DNA of 64,000 nucleotides from an uncultured Alphaproteobacteria bacterium (GCA_951812805.1 CATOSZ010000010.1:21250-85249), one strand, 5' to 3'; positions 41,224-50,961 are shown, counted from the first letter of the stretch. Notes: generated by a model not told the origin, from the letters alone. A program made the numbers and translations.

Positions 41224-42777
41224 TTACTCGGCGGCCCGGGCCTCGATCAAATGGCCGAGCGCCTCGCCCTCGGGATCGGCCTCGGCGGCCCCGCGCGCGG
41301 CGGCGATGGCGTGCCTGGCCTCGGCCAGTCCGGCGCCGTCGGCCAGGCCCGGCGTGACGACGCGCTCGAGGATGCGTTCGAATCGCTCCCGCCCGCGGTC
41401 GTGGGTTTCGCCGTAGCCGCGGATCAGCGTGGCACATTCCGCAACCTCGCGGGCGAGGTCTGCGTCCAGCGCCGCGGCCCGGGTGACCTGGTCCAACCAG
41501 CGCCGGATCGCCGCGTCCTCGACCTGGAAGCGATGGCCGCGGCGGCGCAGCCCGCGCAGCCGGGCGAGCGCGCGCAGCAGCAGGTAGCCGGGCGCCGAGG
41601 TCGTGCGGATCTTCAGGCCGATGCGCCGGTCGGCACGGGCGGGCCGGCGCCGCACCCAGGCGAGCAGGGGACGGGCCAGCAGCGGCGGCAGAACCGCCGC
41701 GACCTCCTCCGCGCCGGGGCGGAAATAGTCGGTAACGCGCAGGGGTTCGTCGCTGCCGGCGCGGGCCTCGCCGCGGATCCGATCGAAGCGGTCGAGGCGG
41801 GTCTTCAGCTCGGCGACGCGGATGATGTCGTCATAGGCCATCCAGTTGGCGAGCCCGCGGGCGAGCGAGACCAGCAGTGCCGTCACCGCCGCCGGATCCG
41901 CGCCTTCGGGCAGGGCCCCGCGTACTGCCGCCAGCCGTTCGAGGTAGAGCCGGCCATGCTCCCGGTCCTGGAAGTCCAGCACCTTGGCGAGGCCGGCGCG
42001 CCGCATTTCTCCCGCGTCTCCGTCCCAGCCCCCGTTCTGGCCACCACCCGCCTCGTTCGAAAGCAGCGCCTCCAGCACGTTGCGGTGGCCTTGGGTTTCG
42101 GGCGCCGGCAGGGCCGGCTCGCTCGGCGTGGCGGGGCCGGCGGCCTCCAGCGCCACGGCGCGGCCGCGGGCGAAGCCGGCGAGGTTGGCCTCGATGGCGA
42201 CGCCGCCTTCGCGGATCGCCGCCTCCAGGTGGCTGGCGTCGAACGGCAGGCGGCCGGACGCGGCGACGGCGCCTAGCAGCACGGCGTTGACGACGCTGCC
42301 CGTCTCCTCCGCCAGCGTGCGGTAGTCGCGCAGCAGGGGCTGGCGGGCCAGGCTCTCCGCCGTCGCCAGCAGGGTGTGGGCGTCGTAGCGGCCATCGGAA
42401 AGCTGCGCCTTTTCCGCCACCGCATAGATTCGGTGGGTCGAGGCGATGAGCGTCGTGCGCTCCGGCGAGACGAAGCCGTTCTCCATCGCCCGGCCGGCCT
42501 CCAGCGCTTCGGAGGCGATCATCAGGTCGACGTCGCCCGGCCCGGGGGTGAGGGAGAAGATCGGCTCGCGCTCCAGCCGTTCCCACGGCTCGGGAAAGAT
42601 CTCGACATAGTAGGTGGTCGCCCCCGTGCGCTGGGCGACGCCGGGGATCGAGGTGCTTTGGACCGGCAGGCCGGCGCGGCCGGCCGCGGCGACCAGCCAG
42701 TTGGTCAGCACGCCGCCGCCCTCACCGCCGAGCGCGGCGACCAGCACGGTGACGGGGCGGGATCGGGCGGCGCTCAT
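41224..42777 (-). CDS. iorB: Indolepyruvate oxidoreductase beta subunit with DUF6537
   Basis: A 517-residue protein. Residues 1-200 are the gamma-type pyruvate/2-oxoacid oxidoreductase domain (VLVAALGGEGGGVLTNWLVA, STSIPGVAQRTGATTYYVEI). Residues about 220-517 are the DUF6537 extension found in many alphaproteobacterial IorB proteins. Together with IorA it oxidatively decarboxylates indolepyruvate and other aryl-2-oxoacids to acyl-CoA. The ATG at 42777 is 4 bases past the iorA stop. The extension is about 300 residues and ends EGEALGHLIEARAAE. Confidence 0.92.
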   Translation of the reverse strand: MSAARSRPVTVLVAALGGEGGGVLTNWLVAAAGRAGLPVQSTSIPGVAQRTGATTYYVEIFPEPWERLEREPIFSLTPGPGDVDLMIASEALEAGRAMENGFVSPERTTLIASTHRIYAVAEKAQLSDGRYDAHTLLATAESLARQPLLRDYRTLAEETGSVVNAVLLGAVAASGRLPFDASHLEAAIREGGVAIEANLAGFARGRAVALEAAGPATPSEPALPAPETQGHRNVLEALLSNEAGGGQNGGWDGDAGEMRRAGLAKVLDFQDREHGRLYLERLAAVRGALPEGADPAAVTALLVSLARGLANWMAYDDIIRVAELKTRLDRFDRIRGEARAGSDEPLRVTDYFRPGAEEVAAVLPPLLARPLLAWVRRRPARADRRIGLKIRTTSAPGYLLLRALARLRGLRRRGHRFQVEDAAIRRWLDQVTRAAALDADLAREVAECATLIRGYGETHDRGRERFERILERVVTPGLADGAGLAEARHAIAAARGAAEADPEGEALGHLIEARAAE

Positions 42778-42781
42778 CGCC

Positions 42782-44920
42782 TCAGCCGTCCGCGCGGCGG
42801 GCCAGCAGCCAGCCGAGCAGCCTGTCGTTCAGCCGTTCGATCCAACGGTCGAGGCGGGTCGCGTTGCGCACGATGTCGGCCCGGTAGAAAGAGGGGCAGA
42901 GCGCCGCGGCATGGGCGACCTCGCCGCACAGGCCGCAGCCGACGCAACCGTTCTCGACATGGGCGACGGGCTTGGTCTTCAGGGGATCGGCGCTCGGCCG
43001 GATGGTGAGCGTCGGGCAACCGGACAGGCGGACGCAGGCGTGGTCGCCGGTGCAGACCTCCTCGTCCACGCCGTAGCGGGTGCGCACGACCCGCTTGCCC
43101 TCGCGCAGCATCCGGGCTTCGAGCGGCCGCTTCTTGCGCTGGACCGCGAGCATGCATTCCGCGTCGGCGATGATCACCTTCAGGCCCTTGTGCGAGGTGG
43201 TCATCGCCTTGGCCAGCGTCTTCACCATGGTCGAGACATGGTAGGTGTAGACGCTCTTGACCCAGGTGACGCCGACGCCTTTCAGGGCCTTGGTGATGTC
43301 CATGTCGACCGGTTCCAGCTTCGCGTTGGTGCCGGTGGAGGGGATGTGCTGCGCGCCGGTGGCCGAGGTGTAGCCGTTCTTCATGATGATCAGGACGCTG
43401 TCGTCCTGGTTGAAGACCGCGTTGGCGACGCCGCTGGTGAGGCCGTTATGCCAGAACCCGCCGTCGCCCATGATCGAGATCACCCGCTTGTCGCCGAAGG
43501 CCGGCGCCACGCCCGCGGAACTGGCGAGGCCGAGGCCGTAGCCGAGCACCGTGTTGCCGATGTTGAAGGGCGGTAGCGTCGAGAAGGTATGGCAGCCGAT
43601 GTCGGCGGAAACGTGGAACGGCCCGGTCTGCTTCTCGACGATCTTCATGGCGGAAAACACCGGGCGCTCGGGACAGCCGGTGCAGAAGCCGGGCGGGCGG
43701 GTCGGCACCGGCGCGCCCAGCGCCTCGCGCGCGCGGCTCTGCAGCGCACGGGCCGTTGCCAGTGGTGCTGCGATCCGGTCCCCGTCGAGGCCGGGCGGCG
43801 CATGTTCGGCCAGGAAGTCGGTGACGCCCTGCAGCACCACGTCGGCGGTGTATTCGCCGGCCATCGGCAGCACGGCCTTGCCGACCACGGTGGTCTGCAG
43901 GTCGGCCTTGCGCAGGAAGACGTGGGTCGCCTGCTCGATATAGTCGGGTTGGCCTTCCTCGATCACCAGGACGGCGCGTTTTCCCGCGCAGAACTCCTGG
44001 AACTCCTCCCGGATCAGCGGATAGGTGACGTTCAGGCAGTAGATCGGCACCCGGCTTTCGCCGTAGGCGTCGGCCAGGCCGACCCGTTCGAGGGCGCGCA
44101 GCGCCGCGTTGTAATGGCCGCCCTGGACGATAATGCCGATATCGTCGAGGTCGCCGGGGAACATCTCGTTCAAGCGGTTGTCGCGTACGTAGCCGAGGGC
44201 TGCCGGTGCCCGGGTCTCGATCTTGTGCCGTTCCTGGGCATAGGTCGCGGGCGGCAGGCAGATCCGCGACGCGTCGAAATCGGGGCCCGGCAGGGCATTG
44301 TTGCGGCTGTGCTCGGGCCGCCGGTTGTCGCGGGTCTCGAAGCTGCCGTGCACATGGCAGGCGCGGATGCGCAGCTCCAGCATCACCGGTGTATGGCTCG
44401 CCTCGGAAAGGCGGAAGCCGTGCTCGACCATGTCGACCATCTTGGGCAGGCTCGGCCGGGGGTCGAGCAGCCAGATCTGCGACTTCATGGCGAAGGCGTG
44501 GGTGCGCTCCTGGATGATCGAGGAGCCTTCGCCATAGTCCTCGCCGACGACGACCACGACGCCGCCCTTGACCCCGGCCGAGGCCAGGTTGGAAAGCGCG
44601 TCCGAGGCGACGTTGGTGCCGACGACGGATTTCCAGGTGACGGCGCCGCGCAGCGGATAGTTGATCGAGGCGCCGAGCATGGCGGCGGCGCCGGCCTCGT
44701 TGGCGCAGACCTCGGTGTGGACACCGAGGTCGTCCAGGATGTCGTCCGCATCGGCCAGGACGTCCATCATGTGGCTGACCGGCGCGCCCTGGTAGCCGCC
44801 GACATAGGACACGCCCGACTGCAGCATCGCCTTGGTCACCGCCAGGATGCCCTCGCCGTGGAACCGCTCGCCGTCGCCGAGCTTCAGCAGCTCGACTTCC
44901 TTCTTGAAGGATCGCTCCAT
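42782..44920 (-). CDS. iorA: Indolepyruvate ferredoxin oxidoreductase alpha subunit
   Basis: A 712-residue ThDP- and iron-sulfur-dependent enzyme subunit. YVGGYQGAPVSHMMDVLADA near residue 40 and NEAGAAAMLGASINYPLRGA form the pyrimidine domain. GDGGFWHNGLTSGVANAVFN with KNGYTSATGAQH near residue 470 binds the diphosphate. The C-terminal end has Cys-rich CTGDHACVRLSGCPTL and CVGCGLCGEVAHAAALCP for 4Fe-4S clusters. Length is normal. It starts the iorA-iorB pair (4-base gap). The upstream gene encodes a receiver, 42 bases away. Confidence 0.94.
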   Translation of the reverse strand: MERSFKKEVELLKLGDGERFHGEGILAVTKAMLQSGVSYVGGYQGAPVSHMMDVLADADDILDDLGVHTEVCANEAGAAAMLGASINYPLRGAVTWKSVVGTNVASDALSNLASAGVKGGVVVVVGEDYGEGSSIIQERTHAFAMKSQIWLLDPRPSLPKMVDMVEHGFRLSEASHTPVMLELRIRACHVHGSFETRDNRRPEHSRNNALPGPDFDASRICLPPATYAQERHKIETRAPAALGYVRDNRLNEMFPGDLDDIGIIVQGGHYNAALRALERVGLADAYGESRVPIYCLNVTYPLIREEFQEFCAGKRAVLVIEEGQPDYIEQATHVFLRKADLQTTVVGKAVLPMAGEYTADVVLQGVTDFLAEHAPPGLDGDRIAAPLATARALQSRAREALGAPVPTRPPGFCTGCPERPVFSAMKIVEKQTGPFHVSADIGCHTFSTLPPFNIGNTVLGYGLGLASSAGVAPAFGDKRVISIMGDGGFWHNGLTSGVANAVFNQDDSVLIIMKNGYTSATGAQHIPSTGTNAKLEPVDMDITKALKGVGVTWVKSVYTYHVSTMVKTLAKAMTTSHKGLKVIIADAECMLAVQRKKRPLEARMLREGKRVVRTRYGVDEEVCTGDHACVRLSGCPTLTIRPSADPLKTKPVAHVENGCVGCGLCGEVAHAAALCPSFYRADIVRNATRLDRWIERLNDRLLGWLLARRADG

Positions 44921-44962
44921 GATGTGTCGTGTCCTCTCGTCCGGGCGCCCAGGAAACCCGTT

Positions 44963-45352
44963 TCAGCAGGCCTCGTCCAGTCTCTTGTCCGCCAGCATCC
45001 GTTCGACGCTTTCGGCCAGCGCCGCGCGGCGGTAGGGCTTGGCGATGAAGGGCGCGTCCTCGCTCAACAGCCCGTTGGCGACGACGCCGCGCCGGGTATG
45101 GCCGGAGGCGAAGAGAACGGGAAGATCGGGCCGGCGCTCGCGCGCCTGAGCCGCGACGTCGGGCCCGTTCATCTCGCCACCCAGCACGACGTCGGAAAAC
45201 AGCAGGTCGATGTGCCGACCGCTCGCCACCACCTCGAGCGCCTGGGCGGCGGTGCCGGTGACGACGACCTCGTGGCCGAGTTCGGTCAGCATCAGCTCGG
45301 CCAGGCGGCGGGCCCGCTCGTTGTCGTCGAGGACCAGGATCGTCCGGCTCAT
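44963..45352 (-). CDS. Single-domain response-regulator receiver protein (1)
   Basis: A 129-residue receiver, ILVLDDNERARRLAELML, phospho-acceptor Asp in DLLFSDVVLGGEMNG, and the Thr/Ser-Lys region VLFASGHTRRGVV with FIAKPYRRAALAESV. This is the sequence type normally found at the C-terminus of hybrid histidine kinases, but here it is free-standing. The ATG at 45352 overlaps the amidase stop (ATGA). It sits between the amidase and iorA in one operon-like run. Confidence 0.88.
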   Translation of the reverse strand: MSRTILVLDDNERARRLAELMLTELGHEVVVTGTAAQALEVVASGRHIDLLFSDVVLGGEMNGPDVAAQARERRPDLPVLFASGHTRRGVVANGLLSEDAPFIAKPYRRAALAESVERMLADKRLDEAC

Positions 45353-46680
45353 GACGCGGGCGGGCGGGCCAGGTGCCATTCGGTCGTCGCCTGGTAGGCC
45401 GCACCGGCCTGTAGCAGCAGCGGCTCGCGCCACCAGGCGGCTTCCAGCTGCAGGCCGACCGGCAGGCCGGCGGCGGAAAAGCCGCAGGGCACCGACAGTC
45501 CCGGGATCGCGCCGAGGCCGCCCGCATAGGTATTGCGGGTGGCGTCCCGCGTCGCTTCCAGCAGGGAACGATCGTCGACCACCGGCGGCGGGTCGGCGGG
45601 CGTCGTCGGCGAGGCGAGGATGTCGACCTTCTCGAACAGGTCGGCCAGCGTGCGGCGCCAGGCCTCCCGCGCGCGGACGGCGCCGGCATAGTCGACGGCC
45701 GTAAATTTGTGGCCGTTGATCATGCGGGCGTGCACGTCGTCGCTGAAACCCTCCGGGCGGCTCGCCAGCCGCTCGGCATGGTGGGCGCAGGCGTCGGAAA
45801 AGATCATCAAGGTGGCGTGGATATGGGTTTCCGAGGCGCCCGGCACCTCGACGTCGACGAGGCGCGCGCCCTGGCGCTCCAGCTCGCGCAACGCGGCCTG
45901 TACCGGGCCGGCGATGTCGTCGGGCACGTCCTCGAAATAGAAATTCGTCGGCACGCCGATGCGCAGGCCGGCGACGCCGTCGCCGAGGCGGGGCAGGAAA
46001 TTCTCCAGCGGCCGATCGACCGAGATCGGATCGCGCCGGTCCGGTCCGGCGATGACCGCGAGGATGCGGGCGACGTCGAGGACCGAGCGTGCCATCGGCC
46101 CGATGGTGTCGTAGGTGGCGCTGACCGGGGAGGCGCCATGGTTCGGCACCCGTCCGACGGTCGGGCGCAGGCCGGAGACGCCGCAGAACGAGGCCGGCAG
46201 CCGGACCGAGCCGCCGGTATCCGAGCCGAGCGCGCCCTGCACCAGGTCGGCCGCCAGCGCGGCGCCCGAGCCGCCGCTGGAGCCGCCCGGCACCCGATCG
46301 GTGTTCCAGGGGTTGTGGCACTGGCCGGAGACCGGGTTGACGGAGCGGATGCCGAAGCAGAGTTCGTGCAGCGTCGCCTTGCCGACGAGCACGGCGCCCG
46401 CCCGACGTAGGCGGGCGACGACGGGGGCGTCGTCGTTCGGCACGTGGTTCTCGTAGAAGGTCGAGCCGCTGGTGGTCTTGAGGCCCGCCGTCTCGATATT
46501 GTCCTTCACCGCCATCGGCATGCCGTGCAGCAGGCCGAGCCAGCGGCCCTCGGCCGCGTCCGCGGCGCTCCGTGCCGCCTCGGGCGCCACGGTGATGAAG
46601 GCGTTGAGTCGCTCGCTCTCCGCTTCGATGCGGGCGAGGCCCGCTTCCAGCGCGTCGCGCGCGCCGCCCGTCGTCGTCAT
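45349..46680 (-). CDS. Amidase signature family hydrolase
   Basis: A 443-residue amidase (GatA-like family). The Ser-cisSer-Lys triad is visible: K59 in MAVKDNIETAG, the cis-Ser in PGGSSGGSGAALAAD (S134-S135) and the nucleophile S158 in LGSDTGGSVRLPASFCGV. Hydrolyses an amide or related bond; the substrate is unknown. There is no GatC/GatB beside it, so it is a metabolic amidase rather than the tRNA amidotransferase. Start set at ATG 46680 (MTTTGGARD), although GTG/ATG in-frame at 46698 is possible. It heads the operon that contains iorAB. Confidence 0.92.
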   Translation of the reverse strand: MTTTGGARDALEAGLARIEAESERLNAFITVAPEAARSAADAAEGRWLGLLHGMPMAVKDNIETAGLKTTSGSTFYENHVPNDDAPVVARLRRAGAVLVGKATLHELCFGIRSVNPVSGQCHNPWNTDRVPGGSSGGSGAALAADLVQGALGSDTGGSVRLPASFCGVSGLRPTVGRVPNHGASPVSATYDTIGPMARSVLDVARILAVIAGPDRRDPISVDRPLENFLPRLGDGVAGLRIGVPTNFYFEDVPDDIAGPVQAALRELERQGARLVDVEVPGASETHIHATLMIFSDACAHHAERLASRPEGFSDDVHARMINGHKFTAVDYAGAVRAREAWRRTLADLFEKVDILASPTTPADPPPVVDDRSLLEATRDATRNTYAGGLGAIPGLSVPCGFSAAGLPVGLQLEAAWWREPLLLQAGAAYQATTEWHLARPPAS

Positions 46681-46751
46681 GGTTCCCCATCTCCCCATTT
46701 TCTCATCGTGCTAACATCGCGCGGCGGCGGCTTCGGGGGAAGGGGTAAAGC

Positions 46752-48416
46752 GTGGCGGAACGGGAATTCGACTATGTGATCGTCGGCTCCGGCTCGGCCG
46801 GCTCGACGCTCGCCGGCCGGTTGGGGGAGCGGGCGGACCTCAGGGTCTGCGTGTTGGAGGCTGGCGGGACCGACTGGAACCCGCTGATCCACATCCCCTT
46901 CGGCACCGGCAAGCTTTTGCGCTCGAAGCTGCACGGCTGGGGCTATACGACGGAGCCGGACCCCGAACTCGGCGGCCGGGGCACCTTCTGGCCGCGCGGG
47001 CGGGTGGTCGGCGGCTCCTCCTCGATCAACTCGATGATCTATATCCGCGGGCACCGGCTCGACTACGACACCTGGGCGCAGCTCGGCAACCGGGGCTGGT
47101 CCTATTCAGACGTGCTGCCCTATTTCCGCCGGGCCGAGGGTCATGCCGACCGGCGCGACGGTTTTCACGGCGCCGACGGGCCGCTCGGCGTCGGGCGGGG
47201 CGCCTTCTCCCATCCGCTGTACGAGGCCTTCCTCAGGGCCGGCGGCGAGGCGGGCCATCCGCCGACGGACGATTTCAACGGTGCCGAGCAGGACGGCGTC
47301 GGCACCTATGATTTCACCATCCGGGGCGGGCGGCGGTGCAGCGCCGCGGTCGCCTACCTGCATCCCGCCCGCAAGCGCGGCAACCTCGAGCTGATAACCG
47401 GCGCCCAGGCGACCCGCGTGCTGTTCGAGGGCGCGCGGGCCGTCGGCGTCGAATACGCCAGGGGCGGCCGGCGCGAGATCGTGCGGGCCCGGCGCGAAGT
47501 GATCCTCGCCGGTGGTGCCATCAATTCGCCGCAGCTCCTCATGCTGTCGGGCATCGGCGATTCTGACGAGCTCGGCCGGCACGGCATCGAGGTCCGCCGT
47601 CACCTGCCGGGCGTCGGACGGAATTTGCAGGACCATGTCGACGTCATGGTGCGCCATCTCTGCCCGGAGGCGGTGACCTTGCATTCGATGGTCCGTTTCG
47701 ACCGGGCCGCGCTCTCCATGCTGCGCGCCGGACTGTTCGGTACCGGGCCCGCCGCGACGTTCCCGGCCGAGACCGGCGCCTTTTTGCGCACCCGCCCTGA
47801 ACTGGCCGCCCCCGATATCCAGCTGGTGCTGCTGCTGGGCCTCGGCACGACGCGGGTCCGCTGGCCGCTGTTGACGGCGCTTCGGCGCGATCCGCTGGAG
47901 CGCGAGGGCTTCACCTGCCGGGTCTGCGTGCTGCGGCCGGAAAGCCGGGGCGAGATCCGCCTGGCCTCCGCCGACCCGCTGGCCCGGGTGCGGATCCAGG
48001 CCAACTACCTCGCGGCCGAGACGGACCGGGCGACGCTGGTCGCCGGCGTCCGCGTGGTGCGTGATTTTCTCGCCCAGCCCGCCTTCGACCGCTTCCGCGG
48101 CCCCGAGACGGAGCCCGGCCCCGGCATCGACAGCGATAGCGAGATCGAGGCCTGGGTGCGCACGGCGGCGACGACGATCTACCACCCGGTCGGCACGGCC
48201 AAGATGGGCGACGACGAGATGGCGGTCGTCGACTCGGCGTTGCGCGTCCATGGCGTCGAGGGCCTTCGCGTCGTCGACGCCTCGATCATGCCGACGCTGG
48301 TCGCCGGCAACACCAACGCGCCGACCATCATGATCGCCGAGAAGGCCGCCGATATGATATTGGATCGCCCGGCCCTGGCGGCCGAGGATCCCGAACGCCC
48401 CTCGGCCGCGGCCTGA
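46752..48416 (+). CDS. GMC-family flavin oxidoreductase (choline-dehydrogenase-like)
   Basis: A 554-residue FAD enzyme. The dinucleotide motif DYVIVGSGSAGSTLAGRLG begins at residue 8, the GMC signature GRVVGGSSSINSMIYIRGH lies near 83, and GGAINSPQLLMLSGIG near 258 is the second signature. The catalytic His is in YHPVGTAKMG (H478) with N520 in GNTNAP. Oxidises an alcohol to an aldehyde or acid. GTG 46752 is preceded by a GGGGAAGGGG site. First gene of a plus-strand set (gap of 21 bases to the next). Confidence 0.93.
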   Translation: MAEREFDYVIVGSGSAGSTLAGRLGERADLRVCVLEAGGTDWNPLIHIPFGTGKLLRSKLHGWGYTTEPDPELGGRGTFWPRGRVVGGSSSINSMIYIRGHRLDYDTWAQLGNRGWSYSDVLPYFRRAEGHADRRDGFHGADGPLGVGRGAFSHPLYEAFLRAGGEAGHPPTDDFNGAEQDGVGTYDFTIRGGRRCSAAVAYLHPARKRGNLELITGAQATRVLFEGARAVGVEYARGGRREIVRARREVILAGGAINSPQLLMLSGIGDSDELGRHGIEVRRHLPGVGRNLQDHVDVMVRHLCPEAVTLHSMVRFDRAALSMLRAGLFGTGPAATFPAETGAFLRTRPELAAPDIQLVLLLGLGTTRVRWPLLTALRRDPLEREGFTCRVCVLRPESRGEIRLASADPLARVRIQANYLAAETDRATLVAGVRVVRDFLAQPAFDRFRGPETEPGPGIDSDSEIEAWVRTAATTIYHPVGTAKMGDDEMAVVDSALRVHGVEGLRVVDASIMPTLVAGNTNAPTIMIAEKAADMILDRPALAAEDPERPSAAA

Positions 48417-48437
48417 CGAACAGGAGGACTGAGAGCC

Positions 48438-49112
48438 ATGAGCGACAAGATCGACGCCGCCCTGGAGACCGTCTTCGGTGCCAATTCCGAGCTTTACCAG
48501 GGCCGGGGCTTCCAGCGTCGCATCGGCTGGGGCGCCAAGCCGGCCCTGCTGGTGATCGACATGGCGAATGCCTGGACGCGGCCCGACCACGCCTTTTCCT
48601 GTCTCGGCATGGACGAGATCATTCCCGCTCACGAGGCCCTGCTGGACGCCTTTCGCGCCAAGGGGCTGCCGATCATCTACACCACCACCGCGTATGAGGT
48701 GATCGACGGCGCCGTCACCGATGCCGGCCTCTGGCACAAGAAGATCCCCGCCGAGGTGCTGAGCGCCGGCAGCCCCGCCGTCGCCATCGACGAGCGGATC
48801 GCGCCGCAGCCGGGCGAGATCGTCATCACCAAGAAACGGGCGAGCGGCTTTCACGGCACGCCGCTCGCCGGCATGTTGCGCGCCGCCGGCGTCGACACGG
48901 TGGTGATCACGGGTGTGACCGCCTCGGCCTGCGTGCGCAATTCCTGCGAGGACGCCATCGCCGACGGTTTCCGCACCATCGTCGTGCGCGAGGCGGTCGG
49001 CGACCGCATCGCCGGCGCGGTGGCCTGGAACCTGTTCGACATCGACGCCAAGTTCGGCGACGTCGAACCGCTGGAGGCCGTGCTCGACCACCTGCGCCGC
49101 AACGACTTCTGA
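48438..49112 (+). CDS. Isochorismatase-fold hydrolase (N-carbamoylsarcosine amidase-like)
   Basis: A 224-residue cysteine hydrolase. Catalytic triad residues are D41 (ALLVIDMANAW), K132 or K133 (ITKKRASGF) and C165 (GVTASACVRNSC). The family hydrolyses amide or carbamoyl bonds; the N-carbamoylsarcosine amidase and nicotinamidase-like branches share this pattern. ATG 48438 follows AGGAGGACTGAGAGCC. It lies between a GMC oxidoreductase and a Rieske dioxygenase, so it probably removes an amide-type group from the same substrate. Confidence 0.92.
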   Translation: MSDKIDAALETVFGANSELYQGRGFQRRIGWGAKPALLVIDMANAWTRPDHAFSCLGMDEIIPAHEALLDAFRAKGLPIIYTTTAYEVIDGAVTDAGLWHKKIPAEVLSAGSPAVAIDERIAPQPGEIVITKKRASGFHGTPLAGMLRAAGVDTVVITGVTASACVRNSCEDAIADGFRTIVVREAVGDRIAGAVAWNLFDIDAKFGDVEPLEAVLDHLRRNDF

Positions 49113-49138
49113 GGGCGGAAAAGAAGAGAGACGGTTTC

Positions 49139-50464
49139 ATGAGTGCCGCCAACGGCTACGCCGCCCACGTCGAGGATCGCCCGGGCCAGGGCATCTTCCG
49201 CATCGATCGCGCCATCTACACGGACGAGCGGATCTTCGAGGCGGAGATGGCGCGCATATTCGAGCGCAGCTGGCTCTACCTCTGTCATGAAAGCCAGGTG
49301 CCGGCGCACGGCGACTACTACGCGACCCACATCGGCCGGCAGCCGGTGTTCGTCATCCGGCAGAAGGACGGCGGCCTCGGCGGGTTCCTGAACGCCTGCG
49401 CCCATCGCGGTGCCATTCTGACCAGCCGCCGGCGGGGCACGGCGAAGACGCTGGCCTGTCGGTTCCACGGCTGGTGCTTCGACACCGAGGGGCGCTGTAC
49501 CCGGATCAAGAACGAGAAGGTCGGCTTTCCCGACGGCGGCGCCCGGGCGCGCTATGGCCTGACGCCGCTCGCCCGCATCGCCAGCTACAAGGGCTTCGTC
49601 TTCGGGGCGCTGGATCCCGATGCCGGCGAACTCTCCGCCCATCTCGGCCAGGCCGCACCCTTCCTTGATCTGATGGCGGAACAGTCGCCGGACGGCATGG
49701 AGGTGGTGGCGGGCCACCAGGCTTATCTGATCCGCGGCAATTGGAAACTGCAGGCCGAGAACGGTGTCGACGGCTATCACGTCGGCACGGTGCACCGGGT
49801 GTTCGCCGCCGCCGTCGCCAAGCGGGAGAGCATGGCGGGCGACTACGGCGGCGTGGCGACCGACGCGGGGCGGATCGCCGGGCAGGGCCGCAACGGCAGC
49901 TACGATCTCGGCGACGGGCACAATCTGATCTGGGCCGAACGGGGCAAGCCGGAGCTGGCGCCGCTTTACGAATCCCTGCCCAAGCTGCGGCAAATGCACG
50001 ACGAGAAGAAGATCGACTGGATGCTGCGGCGCGGGCGCAACCTGATGATCTTCCCGAATCTGCTGCTGCTCGACCAGGCCTCGACCCACATAAGGGTGTT
50101 CCGGCCGCTCGCCCGCGACCGCACCGAGGTCCGCGTCTATTGCCTCGCCCCCCGCGGCGAGAGCGACGCGGCCCGCGCCGCCCGGCTGCGCAAGTTCGAG
50201 GATTTCTTCATGGTCACCGGCATGGCGACGCCCGACGATCTGGCCGCGCTGGAGGACGTGCAGTTCGGCGCCCAGGCCCGCGGCGCGCGCTGGACCGATA
50301 TGGAACGTGGCATCACCCAAGGTCTGGCCGGCGCGGACGCCGTCGCCGCGGATCTCGGTGCGGTGCCCGCGACCAGCGCCGACAGCTGGGATCACGAGAC
50401 GCTCTATCACGGCTTCTTCCGCCGCTGGGCGGCGATGATGGACGCGGGCGGCCAGGGCGCATGA
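49139..50464 (+). CDS. Aromatic ring-hydroxylating dioxygenase alpha subunit (Rieske)
   Basis: A 441-residue alpha subunit. The Rieske 2Fe-2S ligands are C87/H89 and C107/H110 (CAHRGAIL ... CRFHGW). The mononuclear iron site has H214 and H219 in DGYHVGTVHRVF. Length and beta partner match benzoate/anthranilate-type (BenA/AntA) oxygenases, though the substrate is unknown. The stop overlaps the beta-subunit ATG (ATGA). Start at ATG 49139, preceded by AAGAGAGAC. The NADH reductase component is not in the window. Confidence 0.92.
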   Translation: MSAANGYAAHVEDRPGQGIFRIDRAIYTDERIFEAEMARIFERSWLYLCHESQVPAHGDYYATHIGRQPVFVIRQKDGGLGGFLNACAHRGAILTSRRRGTAKTLACRFHGWCFDTEGRCTRIKNEKVGFPDGGARARYGLTPLARIASYKGFVFGALDPDAGELSAHLGQAAPFLDLMAEQSPDGMEVVAGHQAYLIRGNWKLQAENGVDGYHVGTVHRVFAAAVAKRESMAGDYGGVATDAGRIAGQGRNGSYDLGDGHNLIWAERGKPELAPLYESLPKLRQMHDEKKIDWMLRRGRNLMIFPNLLLLDQASTHIRVFRPLARDRTEVRVYCLAPRGESDAARAARLRKFEDFFMVTGMATPDDLAALEDVQFGAQARGARWTDMERGITQGLAGADAVAADLGAVPATSADSWDHETLYHGFFRRWAAMMDAGGQGA

Positions 50465-50961
50465 GCCTCGATGTGCAGCTGCGCGAGGAGGTTCGCGATC
50501 TCCTCGCCCTCGAAGCCGACCTGCTCGACCGCAAGCAGTGGCGCGAATGGCTCGACCTCTACCTCGAGGATTGCGTCTATTGGGTGCCGGCCTGGATCGA
50601 CGAGGAGACGACGGGGGACGATCCCGAACTCCAGGTCAACATGATCTATATCGTCGGCCGCGCCGGGCTCGAGGGCCGCGTGCTGCGCATCGCGTCGGGC
50701 GATGCCTATGCCGAAACCCCGGCGAGCCGGACCAGCCATCTGGTCGAATCGGTCCGCATCACCGGCCAGGACGCAAACGGCCTCGACGTCTCGGCCAAGT
50801 TCCTGGTGCTGGTGGTCGACACGCGCTGGGGCAAGCAGCTGCGCGGCGGCTGGTACGACTACCGCCTGGTCCGGCGCGACGGGGACCTCAGGATCGCGCG
50901 CAAGAAGATCACGCTGCTGGAAGACGTGATCGACGGCGCGGTGGATATTCATCAGATCTAG
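50461..50961 (+). CDS. Aromatic ring-hydroxylating dioxygenase beta subunit
   Basis: A 166-residue subunit with the NTF2-like fold of BenB/AntB. ALEADLLDRKQWREWLDLYL and EDCVYWVPAW near residues 16-45 and the C-terminal IARKKITLLEDVIDGAVDIH are typical. It stabilises the alpha subunit into the hetero-hexamer and takes no direct part in catalysis. Coupled to the alpha subunit by a 4-base overlap. Confidence 0.92.
   Translation: MSLDVQLREEVRDLLALEADLLDRKQWREWLDLYLEDCVYWVPAWIDEETTGDDPELQVNMIYIVGRAGLEGRVLRIASGDAYAETPASRTSHLVESVRITGQDANGLDVSAKFLVLVVDTRWGKQLRGGWYDYRLVRRDGDLRIARKKITLLEDVIDGAVDIHQI

Noticed and set aside
44963..46690. One continuous minus-strand frame that could be read as a receiver fused to an upstream domain
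   Set aside because: The upstream part is out of frame with the clear amidase gene and has no domain; the receiver's own ATG at 45352 overlaps the amidase stop.
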